Source of the DNA: Moheibacter sediminis
Lineage (GTDB): Bacteria > Bacteroidota > Bacteroidia > Flavobacteriales > Weeksellaceae
Assembly: GCF_900176425.1 (NCBI RefSeq)
Contig: NZ_FWXS01000010.1
Coordinates: forward strand, 1-64,000
DNA length: 64,000 nt
Direction: 5' to 3'
In this document: positions 25,394 to 32,887 of the stretch, piece by piece
Layout of the letters: every line of letters starts with the position of its first letter
Position numbering within the stretch: position 1 is the first letter of the stretch
Program-made: the position numbers and the translations under genes
The notes under the pieces: model-generated
Told to the model about the DNA's origin: nothing
Databases searched by the model: none
What the model saw: only the letters and a program-made list of their open reading frames with translations

Positions 25394-26218
25394 ATGCCTA
25401 TCATAACTTTAACTACAGATTTTGGAATTAAAGATCCGTTGGTAGCTGCTGTAAAAGGAAGAATTTACAGTGAGTTGTCCGATGCTGTAGTAGTAGATTT
25501 ATCACATGAAGTCAGCCCTTTTGACATCGCAGAAGCCGCATTCATCCTCAAAAGTGCTTACAAAGATTTCCCTAAAGAAACCATTCACATCGTAGGTGTT
25601 GATACGCTCATCAATCCGCTCAAAAAACCGATTGCAGCTTACATCGATGAGCATTATTTCATTGGGTCTGACAATGGCATTTTGTCACTCATTTGTGCAG
25701 ATGTCGCTCCCAGGGAATTGGTGGAAATTACAATTCCGCAAGCGCAGGCAGAGACGGTATTCCCGACGCGTGACATTTTCGTTCCGGTGGCATGTCATTT
25801 GGCGCGGGGTGGCAAATTGTCAGTCGTAGGACAGCGTTTGAAACAATTCAAAGAATTATCATTGTTGAAACCGGTCATCAAAGAAAACAAAACAATCAAC
25901 GGAACGGTCATTTACATCGACAATTATGGAAATGTCATTACCAATATTTCCGAGAAGATTTTTGACCAAATCGGCAAAAAAAGAAATGCGCGCGTGTGGT
26001 TCCGCAACCAGGAATTCACTGAAATTTACACGAATTACAACCAAATCGTAAAGGATTTTGAGCGTGAAGAAGAAAATTATGGCAAAGGTTTGGCACTGTT
26101 TGGTTCATCGGGATTTTTGGAAATCGCTATCTACAAAAGCAATCCGCAAACTGTGGGAGCTGCCAGCACGCTTTATGGTTTGAAAAAGGGCGACTTGGTC
26201 AATGTTGAGTTCGATTAA
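25394..26218 (+). CDS. SAM hydroxide adenosyltransferase (DUF62 family)
   Basis: 274 residues from the ATG at 25394; an upstream start at 25331 would add 21 residues unlike the family and lies before the promoter box. The protein opens MPIITLTTDFGIKDPLVAAVKG, the DUF62 start, followed by VVDLSHEVSPFDIAEAAFILKSAY and HIVGVDTLINP, then YFIGSDNGILSLI. The C-terminal beta-barrel begins near INGTVIYIDNYGNVITNIS. Members hydrolyse S-adenosylmethionine to adenosine and methionine; related enzymes chlorinate or fluorinate. Nothing here suggests a halogenase rather than the common hydrolase. Confidence 0.9.
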   Translation: MPIITLTTDFGIKDPLVAAVKGRIYSELSDAVVVDLSHEVSPFDIAEAAFILKSAYKDFPKETIHIVGVDTLINPLKKPIAAYIDEHYFIGSDNGILSLICADVAPRELVEITIPQAQAETVFPTRDIFVPVACHLARGGKLSVVGQRLKQFKELSLLKPVIKENKTINGTVIYIDNYGNVITNISEKIFDQIGKKRNARVWFRNQEFTEIYTNYNQIVKDFEREEENYGKGLALFGSSGFLEIAIYKSNPQTVGAASTLYGLKKGDLVNVEFD

Positions 26219-26219
26219 A

Positions 26220-26744
26220 TTACCTAAACGGCTTGTCAATTACATACCAGAAATTCCTGCGGATGCCTTCGCCGTAATAGGCAACGTCGATTTCTCCTTT
26301 TTTAATTGCTCCTAATCTTTCCATCGCTTTCTGCGAGCGGATGTTTTCTGCACCTACGTGGAAATTTACCTTATCCACGAATTGAAAAATGTAATCTAAC
26401 ATCAATTTTTTTACTTGAGGATTGATTTTGCTTCCCCAAAATTTAGTTCCATAAAAAGTATAACCTATAAAAATGCTGTTGTCCTGAGCATTGAAATCAT
26501 AAAAACGCGTACTTCCTGCAATTTCATTGGAAGATTTATCCAAAATCAAAAAAGCACCCTTGCTTTCCAGCGCACCTTGGAAGAAATTTTTAAAAACTTC
26601 TCTTTGGTAGCGGTCTTTGTTGGGATGCTGTTCCCAGATTTTCGGGTCAGACGCAGTTTCATACAAACGTTCAAAATCATTTTCCCAAAGCGGAATGAGT
26701 TTTACGTTTTCGTTTTCCAGAATGGTTTGAACAGAAAAATTCAT
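26220..26744 (-). CDS. GNAT family acetyltransferase (RimJ/RimL-like)
   Basis: 174 residues. The opening LENENVKLIPLWENDFERLYETASDPKIWEQHP is the RimJ/RimL-type start. KGAFLILDKSSNEIAGSTRFYDF is the beta-strand region and FIGYTFYGTKFWGSKINPQVKKLMLDYIF with VNFHVGAENIRSQKAMERLGAIKKGE the acetyl-CoA-binding V-loop and helix. It probably N-acetylates a protein terminus or a small amine. The stop lies 1 nt from the convergent DUF62 gene, and its start is 12 nt after the stop of the small membrane protein, so the two may be co-transcribed. Confidence 0.88.
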   Translation of the reverse strand: MNFSVQTILENENVKLIPLWENDFERLYETASDPKIWEQHPNKDRYQREVFKNFFQGALESKGAFLILDKSSNEIAGSTRFYDFNAQDNSIFIGYTFYGTKFWGSKINPQVKKLMLDYIFQFVDKVNFHVGAENIRSQKAMERLGAIKKGEIDVAYYGEGIRRNFWYVIDKPFR

Positions 26745-26756
26745 ATAGATTTTTTG

Positions 26757-26948
26757 TTAATTTTTAGAGCGGTTTTTATAATCTCTTACTAGTAATGAAA
26801 TCGAAACTGCAAATGTGATAAAGTAAATGGCTGCCAATGCAGGTTTTTCAAATCTTAAGTTTTCAAAGTCAAATTGCTTCCACAATGCTGCTCCTAAAAT
26901 GATAGCAATGATGATGAAAACAAATGAAAGTGCTTTTTTATTTTCCAT
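26757..26948 (-). CDS. Small two-helix membrane protein
   Basis: 63 residues with two hydrophobic stretches, about 6-24 (LSFVFIIIAIILGAALW) and 36-54 (PALAAIYFITFAVSISLLV), joined by a polar loop containing Phe-Glu repeats, and a basic C-terminus. It looks like a real small inner-membrane protein because of the codon pattern and the tight 12-nt link to the downstream acetyltransferase. I recognise no family. Confidence 0.6.
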   Translation of the reverse strand: MENKKALSFVFIIIAIILGAALWKQFDFENLRFEKPALAAIYFITFAVSISLLVRDYKNRSKN

Positions 26949-27068
26949 TTTTTTTGATGAATTTTCTTGTGTTTTAATGATAATATTGGCGAAGGTAAAA
27001 TTTAAGTTTAATTAACTCAATTTAAAATGTAACAAGATTAATTTGTACTTACCAAAATTATATAAATT

Positions 27069-27398
27069 ATGTACAGAGAAGAGTTGAGAGTGGTGCAGTA
27101 CACCATTACCAAAAAGGTAGAAAAAAAGAAATCTAAAAAGAAAGAAACCAAAAAGTTCAAGAAATTAGGATTGTTTCACCTTTGGGGCAGAGAAGAAGAC
27201 AAAAAAGGAAAAGAGGTTTTCTTTGCTTTGGTTGAAGATTTGGAAAAAGGCGACATCATCGAAGTTGCTGCTAAAAGCATCCGTTTCTTGAGCGACGACG
27301 AAATTGTTGCCATCACGGACGAAGAAGGAAATGTTTCTGAAGAATTGGAAACGGAAGTTGAAGAAACAGAAGAAACATCAGAGGAAAAAGAAGATTAA
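27069..27398 (+). CDS. Hypothetical charged cytoplasmic protein
   Basis: 109 residues. The N-terminal third is very basic (residues 14-32 are mostly Lys), the middle LGLFHLWGREEDKKGKEVFFALVEDLEKGDIIEVAAKSIRFL forms a plausible small beta-domain, and the last ~25 residues are almost all Glu/Thr/Asp. The strong charge split suggests a nucleic-acid or protein binder, but this is speculation. The composition and a terminator right after it support a real gene. Bacteroidota carry similar small proteins of unknown role. Confidence 0.6.
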   Translation: MYREELRVVQYTITKKVEKKKSKKKETKKFKKLGLFHLWGREEDKKGKEVFFALVEDLEKGDIIEVAAKSIRFLSDDEIVAITDEEGNVSEELETEVEETEETSEEKED

Positions 27399-27430
27399 AT
27401 TGATATTTAGTTGATTTTGATTTTGCAATG

Positions 27431-27468
27431 AAACCTGTCAGGCGATAAAAAGTTTGACAGGTTTTATA
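27431..27468 (+). terminator. Probable intrinsic terminator after the charged protein gene
   Basis: Ten-base stem AAACCTGTCA/TGACAGGTTT with a 14-nt loop, followed by T-rich sequence. Confidence 0.65.
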
Positions 27469-27495
27469 TTTTCAAAAATAATTAAGGAAGGATTG

Positions 27496-27503
27496 TATTT
27501 TTG
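27496..27503 (+). promoter_or_regulatory. Candidate -7 box (TATTTTTG)
   Basis: TATTTTTG matches TAnnTTTG and is 26 nt before the ATG at 27529; likely start of the small-protein/hemJ/gldF transcript. Confidence 0.45.
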
Positions 27504-27528
27504 TGTTGAATAAATTTCGAGATTTCAA

Positions 27529-27762
27529 ATGGGGGAAGTTTTAACCGAATTATTTACGGGATTTATTTTAGAAGGTTCATTAGGAAGAAATATAAGATTT
27601 ATATTCTTTAAATTATTCGGAAAAAATTATATTAAGGAAGAGCTTTCAAATGAATATGGAAAAAAACAGAAAATTTTTAATGGTCTAATTGTTTTATTAT
27701 TTTTGATAACTATTTGTTTTATTATTTTCATGTTTTTTTATTTAATCTTTGGCAATCATTAA
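27529..27762 (+). CDS. Small membrane protein upstream of hemJ
   Basis: 77 residues with one strong hydrophobic helix at the C-terminus (about 50-73, NGLIVLLFLITICFIIFMFFYLIF) and a shorter amphipathic N-terminal part. It starts just after a promoter box and ends 9 nt before the hemJ start on the same strand, which supports a real gene. No family recognised; a helper to the downstream membrane proteins is possible but unproven. Confidence 0.5.
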   Translation: MGEVLTELFTGFILEGSLGRNIRFIFFKLFGKNYIKEELSNEYGKKQKIFNGLIVLLFLITICFIIFMFFYLIFGNH

Positions 27763-27771
27763 CTTCGCGCT

Positions 27772-28308
27772 ATGGAATTTTACCCCATCATCAAAGCGAT
27801 TCACGTAATTTTTGTGGTCAGTTATTTTGCCGGAATTTTTTACATCATCCGTCTATTTATCTACCATACGGAAACAGAAGAAAAACCCGAATGGGAAAAA
27901 GTGACGCTTCGCAAACAATTCAAATTCATGGAAGAACGTTTGTGGAACATCATCACCGTTCCTGCCGGAATTTTCGTGTTGATTACCGGAATTACCATGT
28001 TGGTGATGAATTCCACTTTGATGTCCCAACCTTGGATGCACGTTAAGCTCACAGCGGTTTTCCTATTGATTGGTTACCACATATGGAGTTGGAAAACTTT
28101 GAAGGAAATCCAAAAAGACATTTACAAAATGAAATCTGTCCGATTGCGAATGATGAACGAAGTTGCGACGCTTTTGCTATTTATAATTGTCTTTGCCGTG
28201 ATACTAAAAGGTGCATTTATGACTTATTGGTATTGGATTTTGATTAGTTTTGTAGGGGTTGGCGTACTAATCATGCTCACGGTACGTTTAGTGAACAGAA
28301 AGAAATGA
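27772..28308 (+). CDS. hemJ: HemJ-like protoporphyrinogen IX oxidase (CopD family)
   Basis: 178 residues with four to five membrane helices. The family opening IIKAIHVIFVVSYFAGIFYIIRLFIYH contains the His at residue 11 and the LFIYH His at about 32 seen in HemJ, the oxygen-independent-type protoporphyrinogen oxidase of late haem synthesis. The rest (GIFVLITGITML, MHVKLTAVFLLIGYHIW, RMMNEVATLLLFIIVF) follows the family pattern. The annotation CopD/hypothetical is often given to such proteins; HemJ is preferred here by the N-terminal motif. It overlaps gldF by 4 nt, so they are probably translated together. Confidence 0.8.
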   Translation: MEFYPIIKAIHVIFVVSYFAGIFYIIRLFIYHTETEEKPEWEKVTLRKQFKFMEERLWNIITVPAGIFVLITGITMLVMNSTLMSQPWMHVKLTAVFLLIGYHIWSWKTLKEIQKDIYKMKSVRLRMMNEVATLLLFIIVFAVILKGAFMTYWYWILISFVGVGVLIMLTVRLVNRKK

Positions 28309-29033
28309 TAAAAATTTTAAAAAAAGAACTCGCAAATTATTTCACAGGCTATATGGCTTATGTTTGTGCGTCTGCATTTGCGCTGATTTGTACTTTGTTT
28401 TTGTGGTTTTTTGACAACGAATTCAACATATTCAACATCGGAACGGCAACGCTCAGCAGTTTCTTTTTCGTAGCACCCTGGATTTTACTTTTCCTGATTC
28501 CGGCATTGACGATGCGTTCGATTGCGGAAGAAGAAAGCACCGGAACTTTGCAGTGGCTTTTCACACAACCTGTCAAAATCTGCGGTATCGTTTGGGGTAA
28601 ATACCTTTCGGTTATTTTTGTTTTACTTTTTTGTTTGCTGCCAACGCTTTTGTTTATTTATACTTTGGAACAATTCATCGCAGAAACTCAGATTTTAGAT
28701 TATGGAACATTTTTTAGTGGATATTTAGGATTATTTTTATTGGGAAGCAGTTATGCTGCGATAGGGATTTTCACTTCTTCCATTACCAAAAACCAAGTTG
28801 TAGCTTATGTTTCAGCAGTTTTTGTATGTTTCCTTTTTTTCTATGCGTTTGAAAGTATGGCGTCTTATAATTTATTGGGTGGAGCAGATTATTACATTCA
28901 AAAATTAGGAATGTACGTGCATTATAATCAATTTCTGAAAGGAATTATCGACACACGTGATTTGATTTATTTCGGAATTATCATAGCATTGTTTTTGAGT
29001 CTGACAAATTACAATTTAGAAAAGAAAAAATAA
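28305..29033 (+). CDS. gldF: Gliding motility ABC transporter permease GldF
   Basis: 242 residues with about six membrane helices. The start MIKILKKELANYFTGYMAYVCAS and the family segments IPALTMRSIAEEESTGTLQWLFTQPV and GKYLSVIFVLLFCLLPTLLF match GldF, the membrane component of the GldA-GldF-GldG ABC transporter associated with gliding in flavobacteria. GldG follows, but the two are separated by 527 nt holding a broken GxxExxY gene and repeats, instead of being adjacent as usual. The 4-nt overlap with hemJ puts both on one transcript. GldF alone does not prove that this organism glides. Confidence 0.93.
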   Translation: MIKILKKELANYFTGYMAYVCASAFALICTLFLWFFDNEFNIFNIGTATLSSFFFVAPWILLFLIPALTMRSIAEEESTGTLQWLFTQPVKICGIVWGKYLSVIFVLLFCLLPTLLFIYTLEQFIAETQILDYGTFFSGYLGLFLLGSSYAAIGIFTSSITKNQVVAYVSAVFVCFLFFYAFESMASYNLLGGADYYIQKLGMYVHYNQFLKGIIDTRDLIYFGIIIALFLSLTNYNLEKKK

Positions 29034-29039
29034 TTTCCC

Positions 29040-29073
29040 TAACCACAAGGAACACAAAGAAAATTCACTAAGA
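29040..29073. repeat. Left inverted repeat of the GxxExxY unit
   Basis: Contains TAACCACAA, CACAAAG and TTCACTAAGA; matches the right repeat at 29502-29544 in inverse orientation over three blocks. Confidence 0.65.
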
Positions 29074-29103
29074 CCACGATTGAATTTTTATAAACTTAAA
29101 CCT

Positions 29104-29491
29104 ATGAATGAAAATGAACTGGCAAAAATTGTCTTTGAATGTGGATTAAAGGTTCACAAAGTATTGGGAGCAGGATTGTTGGAAAGCTCTTATGAAGAAT
29201 GTTTATTTTATGAATTGACAAATTGCGGTTTAAAAATAGAAAAGCAAAAAGCACTTCCTTTAATTTATGAAGAAGTGAAATTTAGATATAGGATATAGAG
29301 TAGATTTGTTGGTAGAGAATAAATTAATAGTTGAAATTAAATCTGTAGAAGCAATCAATGAAGTTCATGTCGCACAAATTCTGACTTATTTAAAATTATC
29401 AAAGTGTAAATTAGGATTGTTGATTAATTTCAATACAGTTTTATTTAAGAATGGAGTGAAAAGATTGATTAACGGCAATTTAGAATATTAA
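29104..29491 (+). pseudogene. GxxExxY protein gene, frameshifted
   Basis: The first part, from the ATG at 29104, reads MNENELAKIVFECGLKVHKV then GAGLLESSYEECLFYEL, with the family motif GxxExxY (GLLESSY). It hits a TAG at 29296. A second part in the next frame carries on VDLLVENKLIVEIKSVEAINEVHVAQ, the PDDEXK-like nuclease core with E-x-K. Removing the A at 29290 restores RYGYRVDLLVENK, so one inserted base broke the gene. GxxExxY proteins are small suspected nucleases of unknown role common in Bacteroidota and other phyla. The break is either a real lesion or a sequencing error. Confidence 0.85.
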
Positions 29492-29501
29492 TTTTATTAA
29501 A

Positions 29502-29544
29502 TCTTAGTGAACTTTGTGTGAAAACTTTGAGCCCTTTGTGGTTA
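29502..29544. repeat. Right inverted repeat of the GxxExxY unit
   Basis: TCTTAGTGAACTTTGTG then AAAACTTTGAGCCC and TTGTGGTTA; inverted copy of the left repeat with an extra internal segment. It ends 16 nt before the gldG start. Confidence 0.65.
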
Positions 29545-29560
29545 AAATTTATAAGTAATA

Positions 29561-31489
29561 ATGAAAAAAAATACAAGAAATATAATTGGTTTAATTATTC
29601 TTTTAGTTGGAATTTTCTTTCTTTCTGAATGGGTATTTCAGCGTTTTGATATGACCAAAGACAAACGCTATACCCTCACTCCAACGACTAAAAATATTCT
29701 GGAGAAAATTGATAAACCTATCAAGATAAACGTTTTGCTTGGCGGACAACTTTCCGGTGATTACAGAACTTTGAAAAATGAAATTTCTTTCCTTTTGGAT
29801 GAATTCAGAAACATCAATCCAAAAATAACCTATCAATTCCTCAATCCGACCAAAGATTTTACCTCAGGTGAATTATCAGACAACGGACTTGCTCCTGCTC
29901 CCGTAAAAACGGATGAAGGAATTTTAAATATCTATCCTTATGCTCGGGTTGACTATGACGGTAAACAGTTATGGATGGAGACTTTGGTCAATGATCCTGC
30001 TTTGAAATTTGAAGAATTGGCTTCCGCTTCCACCGAAAAGTTGGAATATCTTTTCATGGACGATATCAGAAGAATTACGCAAGTGGATCGTAAAAATGTT
30101 GGCTTTTTGGTGCACCATGACGAATTATCCCAAATTTATATGGATGGACTCGGGCGTGCTTTGGCAGACAATTACAATGTAGATGTGTATTTGCAGCCAA
30201 TTCAGGATTCATCTTATACATTGAAGCCATCTGATGTGGAAGCATTGAAACATTTTGATGCATTAATTATTGCAAAACCAACATTGCCTTTTTCTGATAT
30301 GGACAAATTAGTCATCGATCAATACATTATGAACGGCGGTAAAACCATGTGGCTTACAGAAGGTGTGGACGCTGAAATGGACAGTATTTTCCGAAGCGGG
30401 AAAATCGTTGCGTTTCCGCGTGATTTAAAAATAAATGAATTCCTTTTCAATTACGGAGTGCGCATCATTCCTGCAATTATAAAAGATTTGGAAGCAACAA
30501 AAATCGTGCTCGCAGATGGTGAAACTACCAGCGGAAATGTGAGTTACAACACTTATACCTGGCCTTATTTTATTCGTGGGTTTAAGGCAGATTCTACTGC
30601 GATCACTTCTTCTATAAATTCAGTTCGGTTTGAATTTGCCAATCCGATTGAAGTTTTGGACAATCCAAATATCAAATCTACGGTTCTTTTGGCAACTTCG
30701 CCTTACAGCACTTTACAACCTTCGATGAGTTTGATTGAATTGGGCGAAGTAGCAGAAGTTAATTCGGAAGAATACCAAATGGGCAGAATTCCATTGGCAG
30801 TTTTGCAGGAAGGAAATTTTCAGTCGGCTTATGCCGCGCGTTACGAAAGAAATGAATTTGCTAATTTCAAAGCGAATTCAACCAATGGGAAAATGATTGT
30901 CATTTCTGACGGTGATGTGGCGAAAAACCATGTGCTGCTCGGTCGTCCTATGCGTTTGGGAGAAGATAAATATTCCATGCGCCCTGATAACCGAAACCAG
31001 CGCCCGGTTTCTTATGATAACCAGAATTTCTTGTTAAATTGTGTGGATTACCTTTTGGGTGAAACAGATTTTTTAAATTTAAAGAACAGAAAATTGGAGA
31101 TTCCAACTTTGAATGAAACCAAAGTTCAACTGGATAAATCATCTTGGAGAATGACGAATTTATTGGTTCCATTCTTAGGAATTTGGATCATCGGTGTAGG
31201 ATTTATTTTCTGGAGAAAAAAGAAATATTCGAACATAGAAATAAATTCTGAGGTTTATAAAGAAAGGAAAACAGATACATTTGCAGTTATTGCTTTTGCT
31301 TGTGGACTTGGAGGTTTTGTGATTCTCCCAATGTTCTTTATACCTATTGGATATATTGCAGCATTAGTTTCATATTTTAGACTCAAAGAAAATCCACATC
31401 TGAAAGGAAAATATTTAAGAATTATTGGAGCTATATTGACTTCAATAAATATTATTTGGTTGATTTATCAATATAAAATATTTTCATAG
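29561..31489 (+). CDS. gldG: Gliding motility protein GldG with C-terminal DUF4190-like extension
   Basis: 642 residues. GldG usually has about 560. The core up to residue ~558 has the N-terminal helix (8-27), the NVLLGGQLSGDYRTLKNEISFLLDEF region, DNYNVDVYLQPIQDSSYTL, DQYIMNGGKTMWLTEGVDA and a C-terminal membrane helix LLVPFLGIWIIGVGFIFWRKKK. This is the periplasmic-facing partner of GldF in the GldAFG transporter. The extra ~84 residues contain two hydrophobic stretches with the pattern VIAFACGLGGFVILPMFFIPIGY...LKENPHLKGKYLRIIGAIL, resembling a DUF4190 domain. The fusion may have arisen by loss of a stop codon before a separate gene, or be lineage-specific. Confidence 0.9.
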   Translation: MKKNTRNIIGLIILLVGIFFLSEWVFQRFDMTKDKRYTLTPTTKNILEKIDKPIKINVLLGGQLSGDYRTLKNEISFLLDEFRNINPKITYQFLNPTKDFTSGELSDNGLAPAPVKTDEGILNIYPYARVDYDGKQLWMETLVNDPALKFEELASASTEKLEYLFMDDIRRITQVDRKNVGFLVHHDELSQIYMDGLGRALADNYNVDVYLQPIQDSSYTLKPSDVEALKHFDALIIAKPTLPFSDMDKLVIDQYIMNGGKTMWLTEGVDAEMDSIFRSGKIVAFPRDLKINEFLFNYGVRIIPAIIKDLEATKIVLADGETTSGNVSYNTYTWPYFIRGFKADSTAITSSINSVRFEFANPIEVLDNPNIKSTVLLATSPYSTLQPSMSLIELGEVAEVNSEEYQMGRIPLAVLQEGNFQSAYAARYERNEFANFKANSTNGKMIVISDGDVAKNHVLLGRPMRLGEDKYSMRPDNRNQRPVSYDNQNFLLNCVDYLLGETDFLNLKNRKLEIPTLNETKVQLDKSSWRMTNLLVPFLGIWIIGVGFIFWRKKKYSNIEINSEVYKERKTDTFAVIAFACGLGGFVILPMFFIPIGYIAALVSYFRLKENPHLKGKYLRIIGAILTSINIIWLIYQYKIFS

Positions 31490-31531
31490 AATTTTTTATA
31501 GCTTGAAATAAAATTACAATTTGAAATAATT

Positions 31532-31565
31532 AAAACCTGAAGGTGAAAGCTTTCGGGTTTTTTAT
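31532..31565 (+). terminator. Probable terminator after gldG
   Basis: AACCTGAA pairs with TTCGGGTT (one G-T wobble) around a 10-nt loop, followed by a T-run, 43 nt after the gldG stop. Confidence 0.65.
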
Positions 31566-31600
31566 TTTAACTAACTTTACAGACAGTAAGCAGATTTAGA

Positions 31601-32887
31601 TTGAAATCAATTTCTTTCACGTTTTTATTTTTATTAAGCATATTCATTCAGGCACAAAATAGCAGTGATACAGATTCGCTTTTCAGTAAATCTGAAGATT
31701 TGCTTTACCAAAAACCTTCTGAATCAGCCAAAATAGCACAATTTCTTTTTGAAAACAGTACTCAGGAAAATGATAAAATAAAATCATTGCTCATCTTGAC
31801 TGAAAGTAATTTGATAAGAGGTGATTACAGTACTGCGATTGAAAAACTATTTCAAGCATGGGAACTGTCCAGTTACTCTAAAAATTCGAAAAATAAGACT
31901 AAAATCAATTCATTAATCAACAGAATTTGCAGCAAATTAGGAATTGACCAGCGGCAACTTTATTTAATTTCTGATAATCTTGGAAAAAATGATTCGGCAG
32001 AATCTTATACCCAAAAGGTTAAAGATATTGAACCTTATTCTTCTTTTCTAAAATCTAAAAATCTTTTCTCGGAAGGAAATTTCAATCAATCCATTGAAGC
32101 TTTAAATAATCTAAAACCATTTAATAAAATTCAGGATGTTCAGCTGAGAGAAGAAATTTACATTTTAAATGCCCGGAATTACAAAGAAATCAAAGATTGG
32201 AAACAATATCAGATTCATTACAATCTTCAAAATGCATTACATGATTCCGTTAGTATTTTGAAAGAAAATGCAAGAATTCTTTTTATCACCAAAATCAATC
32301 AGAAACAAGATGCAATTTTAGAAATGAAATCTGAAAACCAAACCAGAATCATGTATGTTGTTGTGGGTATAATTTTTATAGTATTCACAATCGGTTATTT
32401 ATGGAATCGAAAACTCAATTTTCGAAAAAATAATTTTGAAAGATTAATCAAAGAAAAAGAGGAAAAAATAAAACTTGAAGCCGAAAATAAAGTTCAGGAA
32501 GGAGCTGGGAAGATTGTAATTCCGGATAAAACCATTCATGCTTTATTGAGTAAATTAGAAGAATTTGAACAAAATGAAGATTACCTCGACCCATCTATGT
32601 CGCTCAACGTTTTGTCAGAAAATCTAAATACCAATACAAAATATCTATCGGAAATCATCAATACACACAAAAACAAAAATTTCCACAGTTATATCAATGA
32701 ATTGAGGGTCAATTATATAATTGGTAAACTCAGAAACAATCCTGTTTACCTGAAATACAAAGTCAGCCATTTGGCAGAAGAAGCAGGGTTTTCATCACAC
32801 AGTTTGTTTTCTACTGTTTTTAAGCAAGTTACAGGGTTGTCGCCTGCGGCTTACACCAAGTTAATTACAAAAGACGAATCAAAATGA
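31601..32887 (+). CDS. Membrane TPR protein with C-terminal AraC-type DNA-binding domain
   Basis: 428 residues beginning at a TTG codon; the translation from it is a clean signal peptide (KSISFTFLFLLSIFIQAQ), and no ATG gives a better one. Residues ~20-235 are helical TPR-like repeats (a sensor placed outside the membrane by the signal), ~245-265 a membrane helix (IMYVVVGIIFIVFTIGYLW), then a short linker, and ~325-428 two helix-turn-helices of AraC type (LSENLNTNTKYLSEIINTHKN and VSHLAEEAGFSSHSLFSTVFKQVTGLSPAAY). It is predicted to bind DNA from the membrane. The downstream TPR gene overlaps by 4 nt, and a secreted ELWxxDGT protein follows. The ligand is unknown. Confidence 0.85.
   Translation: MKSISFTFLFLLSIFIQAQNSSDTDSLFSKSEDLLYQKPSESAKIAQFLFENSTQENDKIKSLLILTESNLIRGDYSTAIEKLFQAWELSSYSKNSKNKTKINSLINRICSKLGIDQRQLYLISDNLGKNDSAESYTQKVKDIEPYSSFLKSKNLFSEGNFNQSIEALNNLKPFNKIQDVQLREEIYILNARNYKEIKDWKQYQIHYNLQNALHDSVSILKENARILFITKINQKQDAILEMKSENQTRIMYVVVGIIFIVFTIGYLWNRKLNFRKNNFERLIKEKEEKIKLEAENKVQEGAGKIVIPDKTIHALLSKLEEFEQNEDYLDPSMSLNVLSENLNTNTKYLSEIINTHKNKNFHSYINELRVNYIIGKLRNNPVYLKYKVSHLAEEAGFSSHSLFSTVFKQVTGLSPAAYTKLITKDESK

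Larger units (their letters stand above)
29040..29544. mobile_element. Putative GxxExxY insertion with imperfect terminal inverted repeats
   Basis: A unit between gldF and gldG. Its left end contains TAACCACAA (29040-29048), CACAAAG (29053-29059) and TTCACTAAGA (29064-29073); its right end has TCTTAGTGAA (29502-29511), CTTTGTG (29512-29518) and TTGTGGTTA (29536-29544), reverse complements in mirrored order with indels between. Inside is a frameshifted GxxExxY gene. I see no transposase, so mobility is inferred from the ends and from the break in the gldF-gldG unit. Confidence 0.6.
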
